A DNA stretch of 64,000 bases from Pseudomonas californiensis (GTDB taxonomy: Bacteria > Pseudomonadota > Gammaproteobacteria > Pseudomonadales > Pseudomonadaceae): positions 62,001 to 126,000 of the forward strand of contig NZ_JAGTPK010000006.1 in the NCBI RefSeq assembly GCF_021147775.1, written 5' to 3'. The notes beneath the pieces are model-generated. The model ran no database searches and was not told where the DNA came from. It worked only from the letters and a program-made list of their open reading frames with translations. Position 1 is the first letter of the stretch, and the number at the start of each line of letters is the position of its first letter. This document shows positions 19,714 to 27,249 of the stretch, piece after piece. A program made the position numbers and the translations under genes.

Positions 19714-20706
19714 TCAGCACATTTGCGTGCGGCGCAGGGTCTGCGAAGGGCTCTCACCGAACAGGGTCCGGTAGTCAGTCGAAAAACGGCTCAAGTGCCA
19801 GAAACCCCAGCGTGCGGCGACTTCGTGCACACCATGGATCTGCTCGCTGCGGCGCAACTCCCGACGCACTGCATTGAGGCGCAGCGCACGCAGATAGGCC
19901 ACTGGATTGATGCCCAGAGTTTCCTGAAAACAGTACTGCAGTTTGCGGCGGCTGGTGCCTATGTGGTTGCACAGGTCGAGGATCGACAACGGCTCTTCAA
20001 GGTGTTCCAACGCGTAATTGCGGGCCCGGTCCACCATCCGTTTACGTGCGGTGGGGTTGAGCGGTGGCGCCTGGTCAGGCGCCACCAGCTCCAGTATCTG
20101 CACCATTACGGCATCACGAATCCCGCGCTGGATGCTGTCGTGACCCAGCAACACAGCGCGTTGCTGTTCGCAACCCGCCAGGTCGTCGAACAGTGCTGCA
20201 AGCTCCGTTTGGACACGCGAGTCGGCAAGACGGTAACACTTGGGAAGATCGGTAATTTCAAAGCGGCTGCCCTGGCGCTCAAGCACATGCGCCAGCACGC
20301 CTTCATCAATTGCAACGCCCAGCAGGTCCAGATGTTGCGGTGTACTCAGATCCGGAAGGTTTTCGCCGTGCGCCACCAGCATGCTGGGCTCATGAATGGG
20401 ATGACCTGCACAGTACACCGGACCATGAGCGCTCAACGGGACGCTGAAGGTGATGGCGCCCTTCCATGCCATACCGCTCTTGGTCATCGCCTGATTAGAG
20501 CGGTCGCGCACCAGTTGCATCCACTCCGAGCGGAACTCGATCAGTTCGCCCTCGAAGCGCCCCGGCGTCAATTGATCGTAACGGACCTGCCAGCCAGCCA
20601 TATTTCGGGCGTGCTCATCGATATCGCTGGTGTGAAAGCACTGCAGGGACGGGACCGGCTGAATGACCTTCGCAGGGGCCGGCAGCAACACATTATTGTT
20701 ATTCAT
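19714..20706 (-). CDS. AraC family transcriptional regulator (330 aa)
   Basis: The C-terminal 100 residues hold the two-helix-turn-helix AraC domain: ILDLCNHIGTSRRKLQYCFQ (about 250) and VHEVAARWGFWHLSRFSTDY (about 300). The N-terminal part resembles EutR-like sensor domains. It lies 69 nt upstream of the SphA-type gene on the same strand and is the obvious candidate regulator for that unit. The start at 20706 (MNNNNVLLPAP) is preferred because AGAGGTAGGG lies in front; two further in-frame Met codons occur upstream. Confidence 0.88.
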   Translation of the reverse strand: MNNNNVLLPAPAKVIQPVPSLQCFHTSDIDEHARNMAGWQVRYDQLTPGRFEGELIEFRSEWMQLVRDRSNQAMTKSGMAWKGAITFSVPLSAHGPVYCAGHPIHEPSMLVAHGENLPDLSTPQHLDLLGVAIDEGVLAHVLERQGSRFEITDLPKCYRLADSRVQTELAALFDDLAGCEQQRAVLLGHDSIQRGIRDAVMVQILELVAPDQAPPLNPTARKRMVDRARNYALEHLEEPLSILDLCNHIGTSRRKLQYCFQETLGINPVAYLRALRLNAVRRELRRSEQIHGVHEVAARWGFWHLSRFSTDYRTLFGESPSQTLRRTQMC

Positions 20707-20873
20707 CAACCCTACCTCTGGACGCATCAAGGTTACCGGGCTGAAACCACGCAAGTTCTATTCCGATCCGCAGCCACGCGGCAAATGTGTGCCGAAATCG
20801 GATAGTGGTGTGCTGCGTGCCCCTCTCAACAGAAGCGCCTGCTCTTTAGCAGGCGCTCCAACACGGCAGTTGA

Positions 20874-22409
20874 TCAATGACGTGGCGGTTTCGGGAATGG
20901 GCCGCGAGCCTGTTCGTAAGCCTGGGCCACACGCAGCGCCAGGGCATCCTTGAAACGCGGCGCAACAATCATCATGGCCACTGGCAAACCATCGGCCAGC
21001 CCTGCAGGAATAGAGGTCGCCGGATGGCCGGTCAGGTCGAACGGTGCAGTGTTGGCCAGCATGTTCAACGCGCTGTGCACGTACTCTTCGATGGGTGCGT
21101 CCGGCGCCGTCAGTGGGGTTGCCACGAAGGGCATGGTCGGCATTACCAGCACGTCGAAATCCTTGAACGCCTCGTCGTACTGTCGGGTGAGTTCTGGCAC
21201 CAGCATCCGGGCCTTGGCGTAATAAGCGCCGTGCAGATTCTTCAGGCTGTAATGCCCGGTCAGGGCGACGGCACGCACGCTGCTGGACAACGTGTCGGCA
21301 TGCTCGCGTCGTTTGGCACCGAAATAGCTCATGATGTCCGGGTCGTAATAGCCATCGACGTTCATCCCGTAACCGTTGCCCTGCAACATCTGATACGCAG
21401 CGCCATCGGTGGCGATGACGTTCCACATGTCCATCGCGACACCGCTGTGCCACGGCGCGCTGGCCTCACCCACCGTCGCACCCAGGGATTCCAGTTGGGC
21501 AACCGCCGCCTTGACCAGTGCGTCCACCTGCGGCTCCGACATGCAAGGGATGGCGAAACCTTCACGCAGCAGGCCGATTTTCAAGCCTGCAACGCCCTGG
21601 TCCAGGGTTGCGACACAGTTGACCGCAGGCGGATTTTTCTGCCGTGAGTCCAGGCCATCGGCACCGGCGAGCACGTCCAGCATCACCGCGCAGTCGCGCA
21701 CGGTGTTGGCCATCGGGCCGACGTGGTCAATGGTCCGCTCGATAGGGAAAGCACCGGTGTACGGCACCAGACTGTAAGTCGGCTTGTGACCGACAATGCC
21801 GCTCCACGCCGAGGGCATGCGGATCGATCCGCCCTGATCGCCGCCGATGGCCATGTCGACTTCTTCCAGCGCCACCAGCACCGCGCTGCCGCTGGACGAG
21901 CCACCGGCGTTACGGGTCATGTCCCACGGGTTTTTCACCGCACCGCTGGCCGAGGTAAAACTGGCGCCGGAAAAGCACAGGTCCTCACACACCGACTTGC
22001 CGACCACCGTCGCGCCAGCGGCCAGCAGACGCTTGACCACCGTGGCGTCTTCGGACGGCACATAGCCGTCAAGGCTCAACGAACCATTGGCCATGGGCAC
22101 ACCTGCGACCGACACATTATCCTTGATCACCACCGTGCGGCCCGCCAATGGACCGCTGGCAGCCCCGACGATACGAGTTTTCACGTACCAGGCGCCATGC
22201 AGGTTTTCGGTGTCTGCGGGTTTGCTGTGCTCACGCACCGGTACCGGCTGGGCAACATGGGCGGCATACAGTGCATCGATGGCTTCGTAGGAGCCCAGGG
22301 TTTCGTCGGCCAGGCTCAGAAATGATTCCAGCTGGCTGTCGGACAGCTCATAACCGTGGTCCTGAGCGGCGATTAGAAAGTCAGCTTTGACGGGGCGTTT
22401 TACGGACAT
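20874..22409 (-). CDS. Amidase, nitrile-hydratase-linked (Rhodococcus-type) family
   Basis: This is a 511-residue amidase-signature enzyme that hydrolyses amides to acid and ammonia. The triad positions Lys96 (VVIKDNV), Ser171 (NAGGSSSG) and Ser195 (GDQGGSIRM) are the same numbers I recall for the Rhodococcus amidase family that works after nitrile hydratase. The roughly 70-residue helical N-terminal extension and the LANTAPFDLTGHPA segment also fit that class. No nitrile hydratase gene is nearby. The ATG at 22409 has TGGAGAAC upstream; the frame is open further but without a ribosome site. It is co-directional with amiC-amiR-like genes, 227 nt upstream. Confidence 0.87.
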   Translation of the reverse strand: MSVKRPVKADFLIAAQDHGYELSDSQLESFLSLADETLGSYEAIDALYAAHVAQPVPVREHSKPADTENLHGAWYVKTRIVGAASGPLAGRTVVIKDNVSVAGVPMANGSLSLDGYVPSEDATVVKRLLAAGATVVGKSVCEDLCFSGASFTSASGAVKNPWDMTRNAGGSSSGSAVLVALEEVDMAIGGDQGGSIRMPSAWSGIVGHKPTYSLVPYTGAFPIERTIDHVGPMANTVRDCAVMLDVLAGADGLDSRQKNPPAVNCVATLDQGVAGLKIGLLREGFAIPCMSEPQVDALVKAAVAQLESLGATVGEASAPWHSGVAMDMWNVIATDGAAYQMLQGNGYGMNVDGYYDPDIMSYFGAKRREHADTLSSSVRAVALTGHYSLKNLHGAYYAKARMLVPELTRQYDEAFKDFDVLVMPTMPFVATPLTAPDAPIEEYVHSALNMLANTAPFDLTGHPATSIPAGLADGLPVAMMIVAPRFKDALALRVAQAYEQARGPFPKPPRH

Positions 22410-22636
22410 GGTGTTCTCCAGATGACGGTTGAAATCACCCCGCGCGGGGCGATCACTGACTGGAGCCGGTTGTGCCGGATGCACGAACCTGGGCTCGACC
22501 CGGTGGACGCCGTTGTCCATACCGGTCGCCGCGCGGTGTTCCATACGTGCCGGATCAGGGCGTATGGCAAACGTCCGCGCAGAAGAGGATCAGGCGCACT
22601 CAAGTGCCCGACACTCGTAGCGAGTTCAGAACCTGT
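22410..22636 (-). promoter_or_regulatory. Leader between amiR-like gene and amidase gene
   Basis: This 227-nt non-coding stretch has several short inverted repeats on the minus strand. The clearest is ATCGCCCC/GGGGTGAT with a 4-nt GCGC loop (22434-22453), ending about 25 nt before the amidase start. It is not followed by a proper T-run. It could affect read-through or translation of the amidase gene, but I found no clear ANTAR-type hexaloop pair here. Confidence 0.3.
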
Positions 22637-23269
22637 TCAAGAGCAGGTCTGTTGAAACAGTTCATGGGCCTTGACCAGCGCCTCGGCGATTTTCTCCACC
22701 GGCTCGCGCTTGCTCATCGCCTGATCACGCAAGGCGTTATAGGCGTCGATTTCCGACAGCCCCTTGGTCTCCATGAGAATGATTTTTGCCTGCTGCACGG
22801 TGCGCATCACGGCCATACGCCCTTCCAGACGCTTGACGTGTTTCTCCCGCTCACGGGTCTTGCGCGCCTGGCCGAGGGTGATGGCCAGCGCCGTGAGCAG
22901 CCCGAACGAACGAACGGGTGAAGGGATCACCGAACAGGCATTCAGTTGCACCAGTGCCTCGACAATGATCGGATTCTCATAGGCAATGACCGGGATGATC
23001 GGCGGCGTGGCACTGTGCAGCAGCCATGGCGTGTTGGTCGACAGGCTTTCCGGCGACACTGCCAGCACGATCACATCCGCTTCGCTGTGCAGCCGCTCCG
23101 GGATCGGCCACTGCACGCGCACCTGGCAACCAATGCGTTGCAGTTGCTCGATCAGGTTGCGTCCGTCTTCGTCATCCGGGTGCATGACCAGGACGCTGAT
23201 GTCTCGCAAGTCCTTGATGCCTCCCGCGCTGTCCGTGCGCAGGCGTTTCTTGGCGGCACGCAGGGTCAT
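22637..23269 (-). CDS. amiR: ANTAR-domain antitermination regulator, AmiR-like
   Basis: This is a 210-residue RNA-binding regulator. The N-terminal part is a degenerate receiver domain (ISVLVMHPDDEDGRNLIEQL) lacking the usual phosphorylated aspartate pattern. A coiled coil (about 135-155) follows, then the C-terminal ANTAR domain (about 150-205) with KIILMETKGLSEIDAYNALR. In Pseudomonas aeruginosa AmiR, this design is held inactive by AmiC and released by ligand to prevent transcription termination. The gene overlaps the amiC-like gene by 4 bases, as in the aliphatic amidase operon. The likely target is the terminator-bearing leader of the divergent urtA operon. Confidence 0.88.
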   Translation of the reverse strand: MTLRAAKKRLRTDSAGGIKDLRDISVLVMHPDDEDGRNLIEQLQRIGCQVRVQWPIPERLHSEADVIVLAVSPESLSTNTPWLLHSATPPIIPVIAYENPIIVEALVQLNACSVIPSPVRSFGLLTALAITLGQARKTREREKHVKRLEGRMAVMRTVQQAKIILMETKGLSEIDAYNALRDQAMSKREPVEKIAEALVKAHELFQQTCS

Positions 23270-24414
23270 GGGCGCCTCCCGGTGCGACTCGACCAGCCAT
23301 TGGAGTCGGGCGCAATGGCATAGGGATCGGGTTTGAGGGCTTTCTGGCTTTCGTAGAGGATATCGAACTGCCCCTCGGCGTTGGCCCGACCGATCCGTGA
23401 GTACAGGTACGTGTGGTGGTTGTGTTCATCAATGCGGACCCGGCCTTGCGGGGCATCGAACTCCAGGCCGCGCATGGTCTGCAGCACGTCCTCGACATCG
23501 GTACTGCCTGCCCGGACAATCGCCTTGGCCAGCAGATGCACCTGAAAATAAGCCGCCTCCCAGCAGCGGTCGGTGACCTGATGCTGGCCGAACAGCTCGC
23601 GGTACGTGGCGATGCATTCGCGGTTGAGCGGCGTATCGATCGACTGGAAATAAGTGGCTGCCGAGATATGGCCCGTGCCCAGGTGCACGCCCATCTGCTG
23701 AATATCGGTTTCGCTGGTGGTAACGCTGGCAATCGGCATGACAGCCGGATCGAACCCGGCATCGGCGTAAGCCTGGTACAGATGACCCATGGTTTCGCCG
23801 ACTACCGTGGAGAAGATGAACGACGGTTTCAGTTCGCGGGCCTTGACCATCAGTTTGGCGAAGTCTTCGGCACGGGCGTTTTTCAACGGCAGGTAATACT
23901 CGCCCAGCTTGGTGCCGCCGCGCTCGTACAGCAGGTCGCTCATCAGACGGTTGGTTTCGTAGGGGTAGACGTACTCCGACCCAATCATCAGCACCCGATT
24001 GCCAAAGTGGTCGAACATGTAATTGCCCAGCGGCAACGCGTTGTGATTGGGCGTTGCGCCGGTGTAAATGATATTGCGGGAATATTCGAAACCTTCGTAG
24101 TACACCGGGTAGAGCAACAGCGCGTCGTAACGCTCGACCACCGGCAAGACCGCCTTGCGGGCGGCCGAGGTGTAGCAGCCGAAGAAAAACTTCAAGTGTT
24201 CTTCACGGATCAGCGACTCGACGTGCATGGCGAACAACGCAGGCGTGGAGTCCGGGTTACGGGTAATCATCTCCAGCGGTCGCCCGTTCACGCCTCCGGC
24301 TGCGTTGATCTGTTGAATGGCGAATTGCGCGCCGCGCATCGTTGAACACTCACCCGCCGCGGTGACACCGGTGTTGGAAAACAGACCGCCTATACGGATC
24401 GACTGGTCAACCAT
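23266..24414 (-). CDS. amiC: AmiC-like ligand-sensing negative regulator
   Basis: This is a 382-residue protein with the type I periplasmic-binding fold (IRIGGLFSNTGVTAAGECS, FFFGCYTSAARKAVLPV, LLYPVYYEGFE) but no signal peptide. It should therefore stay in the cytoplasm, as AmiC does. It is related to UrtA, which is encoded divergently, so it may sense the same ligand (urea or a short amide). It overlaps amiR by ATGA. Such proteins sequester AmiR until a ligand binds. An alternative reading as a transport binding protein is unlikely without a leader peptide. Confidence 0.87.
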   Translation of the reverse strand: MVDQSIRIGGLFSNTGVTAAGECSTMRGAQFAIQQINAAGGVNGRPLEMITRNPDSTPALFAMHVESLIREEHLKFFFGCYTSAARKAVLPVVERYDALLLYPVYYEGFEYSRNIIYTGATPNHNALPLGNYMFDHFGNRVLMIGSEYVYPYETNRLMSDLLYERGGTKLGEYYLPLKNARAEDFAKLMVKARELKPSFIFSTVVGETMGHLYQAYADAGFDPAVMPIASVTTSETDIQQMGVHLGTGHISAATYFQSIDTPLNRECIATYRELFGQHQVTDRCWEAAYFQVHLLAKAIVRAGSTDVEDVLQTMRGLEFDAPQGRVRIDEHNHHTYLYSRIGRANAEGQFDILYESQKALKPDPYAIAPDSNGWSSRTGRRP

Positions 24415-24900
24415 GCCTATAAACCTTGTTCAACGTGAGATGAGACGCCCGCCAGGGGCGAGCGTCCGTAAGTCCATGCGGAAAATGGCTGAGCAAAAAA
24501 CCGCAGTGTTCGGCGGTGGCTCTCAGGCGTTTGTGCCTGGGCTGGCGTGACGACAGTGTCAGGGCCAGTCGTGCGAGGGGCCTTCCACACCTGCCGAGAA
24601 TGGGCGTGTGACAAGGCACCCTGCGAGGGTGTCGAGTACGGCGCATGCAGATAGCGGGCCATGCGCGAACGCCAAGGGGCCGCACATTCCAGACGCCGGT
24701 TTGCCCGGCGTACTGCCCCGCCCGACGCATCAATAAGCATCGTCAGCCAGCCTGAGAAAAAAGCAGCCGTTGTCTCACGTTTTTGGTGCACCGCAGGCAT
24801 GACCGCGCCAAAGCGGCGCAGGCATTTTGATCCGTGCAATTAATGAAGGGGCACGTTGCACGTACCTCGCGAACCCACCGAAAACGGCCATCCCGACACT

Positions 24901-24916
24901 TGGCATCACGCTTGCT
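24901..24916 (+). promoter_or_regulatory. Sigma-54 (RpoN) promoter for the urt-ure operon
   Basis: The 16 bases read TGGCATCACGCTTGCT and match the -24/-12 pattern TGGCACG-N4-TTGCW at nearly every conserved place. GG (24902-24903) and GC (24914-24915) are separated by the required 10 nt. Transcription should start about 12 nt later, near 24927. Such a promoter fits nitrogen-limitation control by NtrC, known for urea and urease genes in related bacteria. Confidence 0.78.
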
Positions 24917-24944
24917 AAGTCTCTCCTGAGACATCGCGCAAGCT

Positions 24945-24978
24945 GTTTGCCCTACGCCCTCTTGGCAAGTAGGGAAAC
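24945..24978 (+). promoter_or_regulatory. First hairpin of the urtA leader RNA
   Basis: GTTT plus CCCTAC pairs with GTAGGG plus AAAC (10 bp with one bulged G) around a 13-nt loop. It lies in the transcribed leader just after the predicted start site. Its role is unknown; it may shield the leader 5' end or guide folding of the downstream switch. Confidence 0.5.
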
Positions 24979-24987
24979 ACCTCGCGT

Positions 24988-25034
24988 ACGACTGGATCGG
25001 ACGCAGTTGTCCCGCCAGATTCGGCACAGAAGCC
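24988..25034 (+). promoter_or_regulatory. Candidate ANTAR-binding double hairpin in the urtA leader
   Basis: Hairpin A pairs ACGACTGG with CGCAGTTGT (one bulged G) and closes on the hexaloop AUCGGA. Hairpin B pairs GGC with GCC on the hexaloop ACAGAA. Both loops have A at position 1 and G at position 4, which is the known rule for RNAs bound by ANTAR proteins. The linker is about 10 nt. The 3' arm of hairpin B (25032-25034) is also the beginning of the terminator stem, so hairpin B and the terminator exclude each other. The stem of B is short (3 bp plus two beyond a mismatch), which lowers certainty. Confidence 0.6.
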
Positions 25035-25078
25035 TGACCTCCCGCCCATTGATTTGGCCGGGATGTCGGGCTTTTTTT
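25032..25078 (+). terminator. Leader intrinsic terminator upstream of urtA
   Basis: GCCTGACCTCCCG pairs with CGGGATGTCGGGC (12 of 13 pairs, one a G-U) and is followed by seven T residues. It ends 19 nt before the urtA start, so it must be passed for the operon to be expressed. Its position after the predicted sigma-54 start and its overlap with hairpin B mark it as the terminator half of an antitermination switch. Confidence 0.85.
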
Positions 25079-25097
25079 ATTCCTGGGAGAGATGTGA

Positions 25098-26279
25098 ATG
25101 CACAACGACAAACGACGTTTGATCAAGCATGCGCTGTTGCTGGGCGCCATCAGCCTGCTGCCGTTTTCCCTGGTCAGCCAGGCGCAGGCTGCCGAGGCTG
25201 TGAAAGTGGGCATCATCCACTCGCTCACCGGCACCATGGCCATCAGCGAAGCGTCGGTCGTCGACGCGGAAAAACTGGCCATCGAAGAAATCAATGCCAG
25301 CGGCGGCGTCATGGGCAAGACCATCGAGCCGATCATCGAGGACGGTGCCAGTGACTGGCCAACCTTCGCCGAGAAAGCCCGCAAGCTGTTGGAAAACGAT
25401 CACGTCGCGGTGACCTTCGGTGCGTTCACATCCGCCTCGCGCAAAGCCGTACTGCCGGTCTTCGAGCGCAACAAGGGCCTGCTCTATTACCCGACGTTCT
25501 ACGAAGGTCTGGAGAAATCCCCGGCCATCATCTACACCGGCGCAGAAGCCTCGCAGCAAACCCTGGCGGCGGTCAGCTGGCTGATGGCGAACAAGGGCAA
25601 GAGCGTCTATCTGGTTGGCTCCGATTACATCTGGCCACGCACCACCAACAAGCTGGCCCGTGCATCAGTCACCAAACAGGGCGGCTCGATTGTCGGTGAA
25701 GACTATCTGCCGCTGGGCGCCATCGAATTCTCGTCGGTGATCAATAAAATCAAGGCTGCCAAGCCGGACATCGTGCTCTCGACCATCGTTGGCGGCTCCA
25801 ACGTGGCGTTCTACAAACAGCTCAAGGCTGCCGGCATCGACAGCAGTAACCAGACGCTGATGGCACTGGCGGTCACGGAGGAAGAAGTCACCGGCATCGG
25901 TGCTGAAAACCTGACCGGTTTTCTGACCTGCATGAGCTACTTCCAGAGCCTGAAAAACCCCGTCAACGAGAAGTTCGTCCAGGCGTTCAAGGCCCGCTAT
26001 GGCCAGCAGCGCGTGGTCGGCGACCCGATGGCAGCAGCCTATACCGCCGTGTATCTGTGGAAAAAAGCGGTCGAGAAAGCGGGCAGCTTCGAGGTGCCCA
26101 ACGTGATTGCCGCGTCCTCCGAACTGGTCCTCGACGCACCGGAAGGCGAGATCAAGGTGCACAAGGACAACCATCACCTGTGGAAACGCGCACGCATCGG
26201 CACCCTCAATGCGCAAGGCCAGGTCGACGTGATCTATGAGTCTGCACCCATCGAGCCAAACCCTTTCCCGAAACTCTGA
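25098..26279 (+). CDS. urtA: Urea ABC transporter substrate-binding protein
   Basis: This is the periplasmic binding protein of the Urt importer, 393 residues, with a Sec signal peptide (LLLGAISLLPFSLVSQAQA, about 13-31). The mature part matches the UrtA/AmiC subfamily: KVGIIHSLTGTMAISEASV, VTFGAFTSASRKAVLPVFE, LYYPTFYEGLE and GSDYIWPRTTN. A GGGAGAG ribosome site precedes the ATG. It is the first gene of the operon. The urease genes at the other end support urea as ligand, although short amides cannot be excluded. Confidence 0.92.
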   Translation: MHNDKRRLIKHALLLGAISLLPFSLVSQAQAAEAVKVGIIHSLTGTMAISEASVVDAEKLAIEEINASGGVMGKTIEPIIEDGASDWPTFAEKARKLLENDHVAVTFGAFTSASRKAVLPVFERNKGLLYYPTFYEGLEKSPAIIYTGAEASQQTLAAVSWLMANKGKSVYLVGSDYIWPRTTNKLARASVTKQGGSIVGEDYLPLGAIEFSSVINKIKAAKPDIVLSTIVGGSNVAFYKQLKAAGIDSSNQTLMALAVTEEEVTGIGAENLTGFLTCMSYFQSLKNPVNEKFVQAFKARYGQQRVVGDPMAAAYTAVYLWKKAVEKAGSFEVPNVIAASSELVLDAPEGEIKVHKDNHHLWKRARIGTLNAQGQVDVIYESAPIEPNPFPKL

Positions 26280-26288
26280 TGACGCTTC

Positions 26289-26318
26289 GGGCGCGATGCG
26301 TATCGCGCCCGCCTTTTT
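26289..26318 (+). terminator. Attenuator-like hairpin between urtA and urtB
   Basis: A perfect 9-bp stem GGGCGCGAT/ATCGCGCCC with a 4-nt loop is followed by GCC and five T residues. As in many binding-protein operons, it probably stabilises urtA mRNA and lowers expression of the downstream permease and enzyme genes. Confidence 0.7.
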
Positions 26319-26345
26319 CAACACGCAGCGACAGGTGACCCGGCC

Positions 26346-27248
26346 ATGACTCTCGATACGCTGGTAATGCAAGTCTTCAGCGGCTTCTCGCTGTTTTCGG
26401 TGCTGGTGCTCATGGCACTCGGGCTGACAATCGTTTTCGGCCTGATGGGCGTGATCAACATGGCCCACGGCGAATTGATGGCGATGGGTTCCTACATGAC
26501 CTACGTCACCTCAGTGGTCTTCCAGCGCTATTTCCCCGAGTTCATGGGCTGGTATTTCATCATCGGTATCGGAGTCGCCTTCGTGGTGACGTTCGCTTTC
26601 GGATTCCTGCTTGAGCGCTGCTTCATCCGCTTCATGTACAACCGGCCACTCGACACCCTGCTGGCCACCTGGGGACTTTCGCTGGTCTTGCAGCAACTGT
26701 TCCGCCAAGTGTTTGGCCCCAAGGAAGTCAGCGTGCCCACCGTGCAGTGGCTGCAAGGCGCCTGGAAGATCAGCGAGGGGCTGGAGCTGCCACTCAATCG
26801 AATTTTCATCATTGGCCTGACGTTTGTCATTGCCGCCGCCGTATTTCTGTTTCTGTACCGCAGCCGCTGGGGCCTGCGCATTCGCGCCGTGACCCAGAAC
26901 CGCGCCATGGCCGGGGCTGCGGGGATCAACACCGCACGGGTCGACTCGGTGACCTTCGCCCTCGGGTGCGGGCTGGCTGGCATCGCAGGCAGCTCGTTCA
27001 CCATGCTCGCATCCACTGGCCCCGTGAGTGGCCAGCAGTATCTGGTCGACACGTTCATCGTCGTGGTGTTTGGCGGTGTGGAAAGCCTGCTCGGCACTTT
27101 TCTCTCGGCCTTCGCCATTGGCCAGACGCAGATTTCGCTGGAATACCTCACCACCGGCTCCATGGCCAAGGCCATCACGCTGCTGGTGGTCATCGTGCTG
27201 CTGTTCTTCCGCCCCAACGGCCTGTTTGCCACGAAAGTGAGACGTTGA
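26346..27248 (+). CDS. urtB: Urea ABC transporter permease UrtB
   Basis: This is a LivH-type membrane subunit, 300 residues with about eight helices. Typical segments are VFGLMGVINMAHGELMAMGSY near the start, the RAVTQNRAMAGAAGI contact loop and VVVFGGVESLLGTFLSAFAIG. It is shorter than the UrtB version that has a periplasmic N-terminal extension. It pairs with UrtC to form the channel. It begins 66 nt after urtA, past the intergenic hairpin. Confidence 0.9.
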   Translation: MTLDTLVMQVFSGFSLFSVLVLMALGLTIVFGLMGVINMAHGELMAMGSYMTYVTSVVFQRYFPEFMGWYFIIGIGVAFVVTFAFGFLLERCFIRFMYNRPLDTLLATWGLSLVLQQLFRQVFGPKEVSVPTVQWLQGAWKISEGLELPLNRIFIIGLTFVIAAAVFLFLYRSRWGLRIRAVTQNRAMAGAAGINTARVDSVTFALGCGLAGIAGSSFTMLASTGPVSGQQYLVDTFIVVVFGGVESLLGTFLSAFAIGQTQISLEYLTTGSMAKAITLLVVIVLLFFRPNGLFATKVRR

Positions 27249-27249
27249 G

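Larger units (their letters stand above)
24415..25097. promoter_or_regulatory. Divergent regulatory region between amiC-like gene and urtA
   Basis: These 683 non-coding bases serve the minus-strand amiC-amiR unit and the plus-strand urea operon. The right third holds a sigma-54 promoter, three leader hairpins and a terminator, listed separately. In the left part I see no convincing gene; GGTGCACC at 24785-24792 is a weak candidate for part of an activator site. Confidence 0.7.

Noticed and set aside
22410..22636. ANTAR-type double hairpin in the amidase leader
   Set aside because: Several short stems exist but no pair of hexaloops with A1 and G4 and no terminator with a real T-run was found.
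24785..24840. NtrC-like sites (GGTGCACC and GTGC/GCAC pairs) upstream of the sigma-54 promoter
   Set aside because: Only partial matches to the known dyad; not strong enough to list as a site.
25045..25058. AUUGAU in the terminator loop as a second ANTAR hexaloop
   Set aside because: It has A and G at the right places, but the flanking bases do not pair properly and it lies inside the terminator loop.
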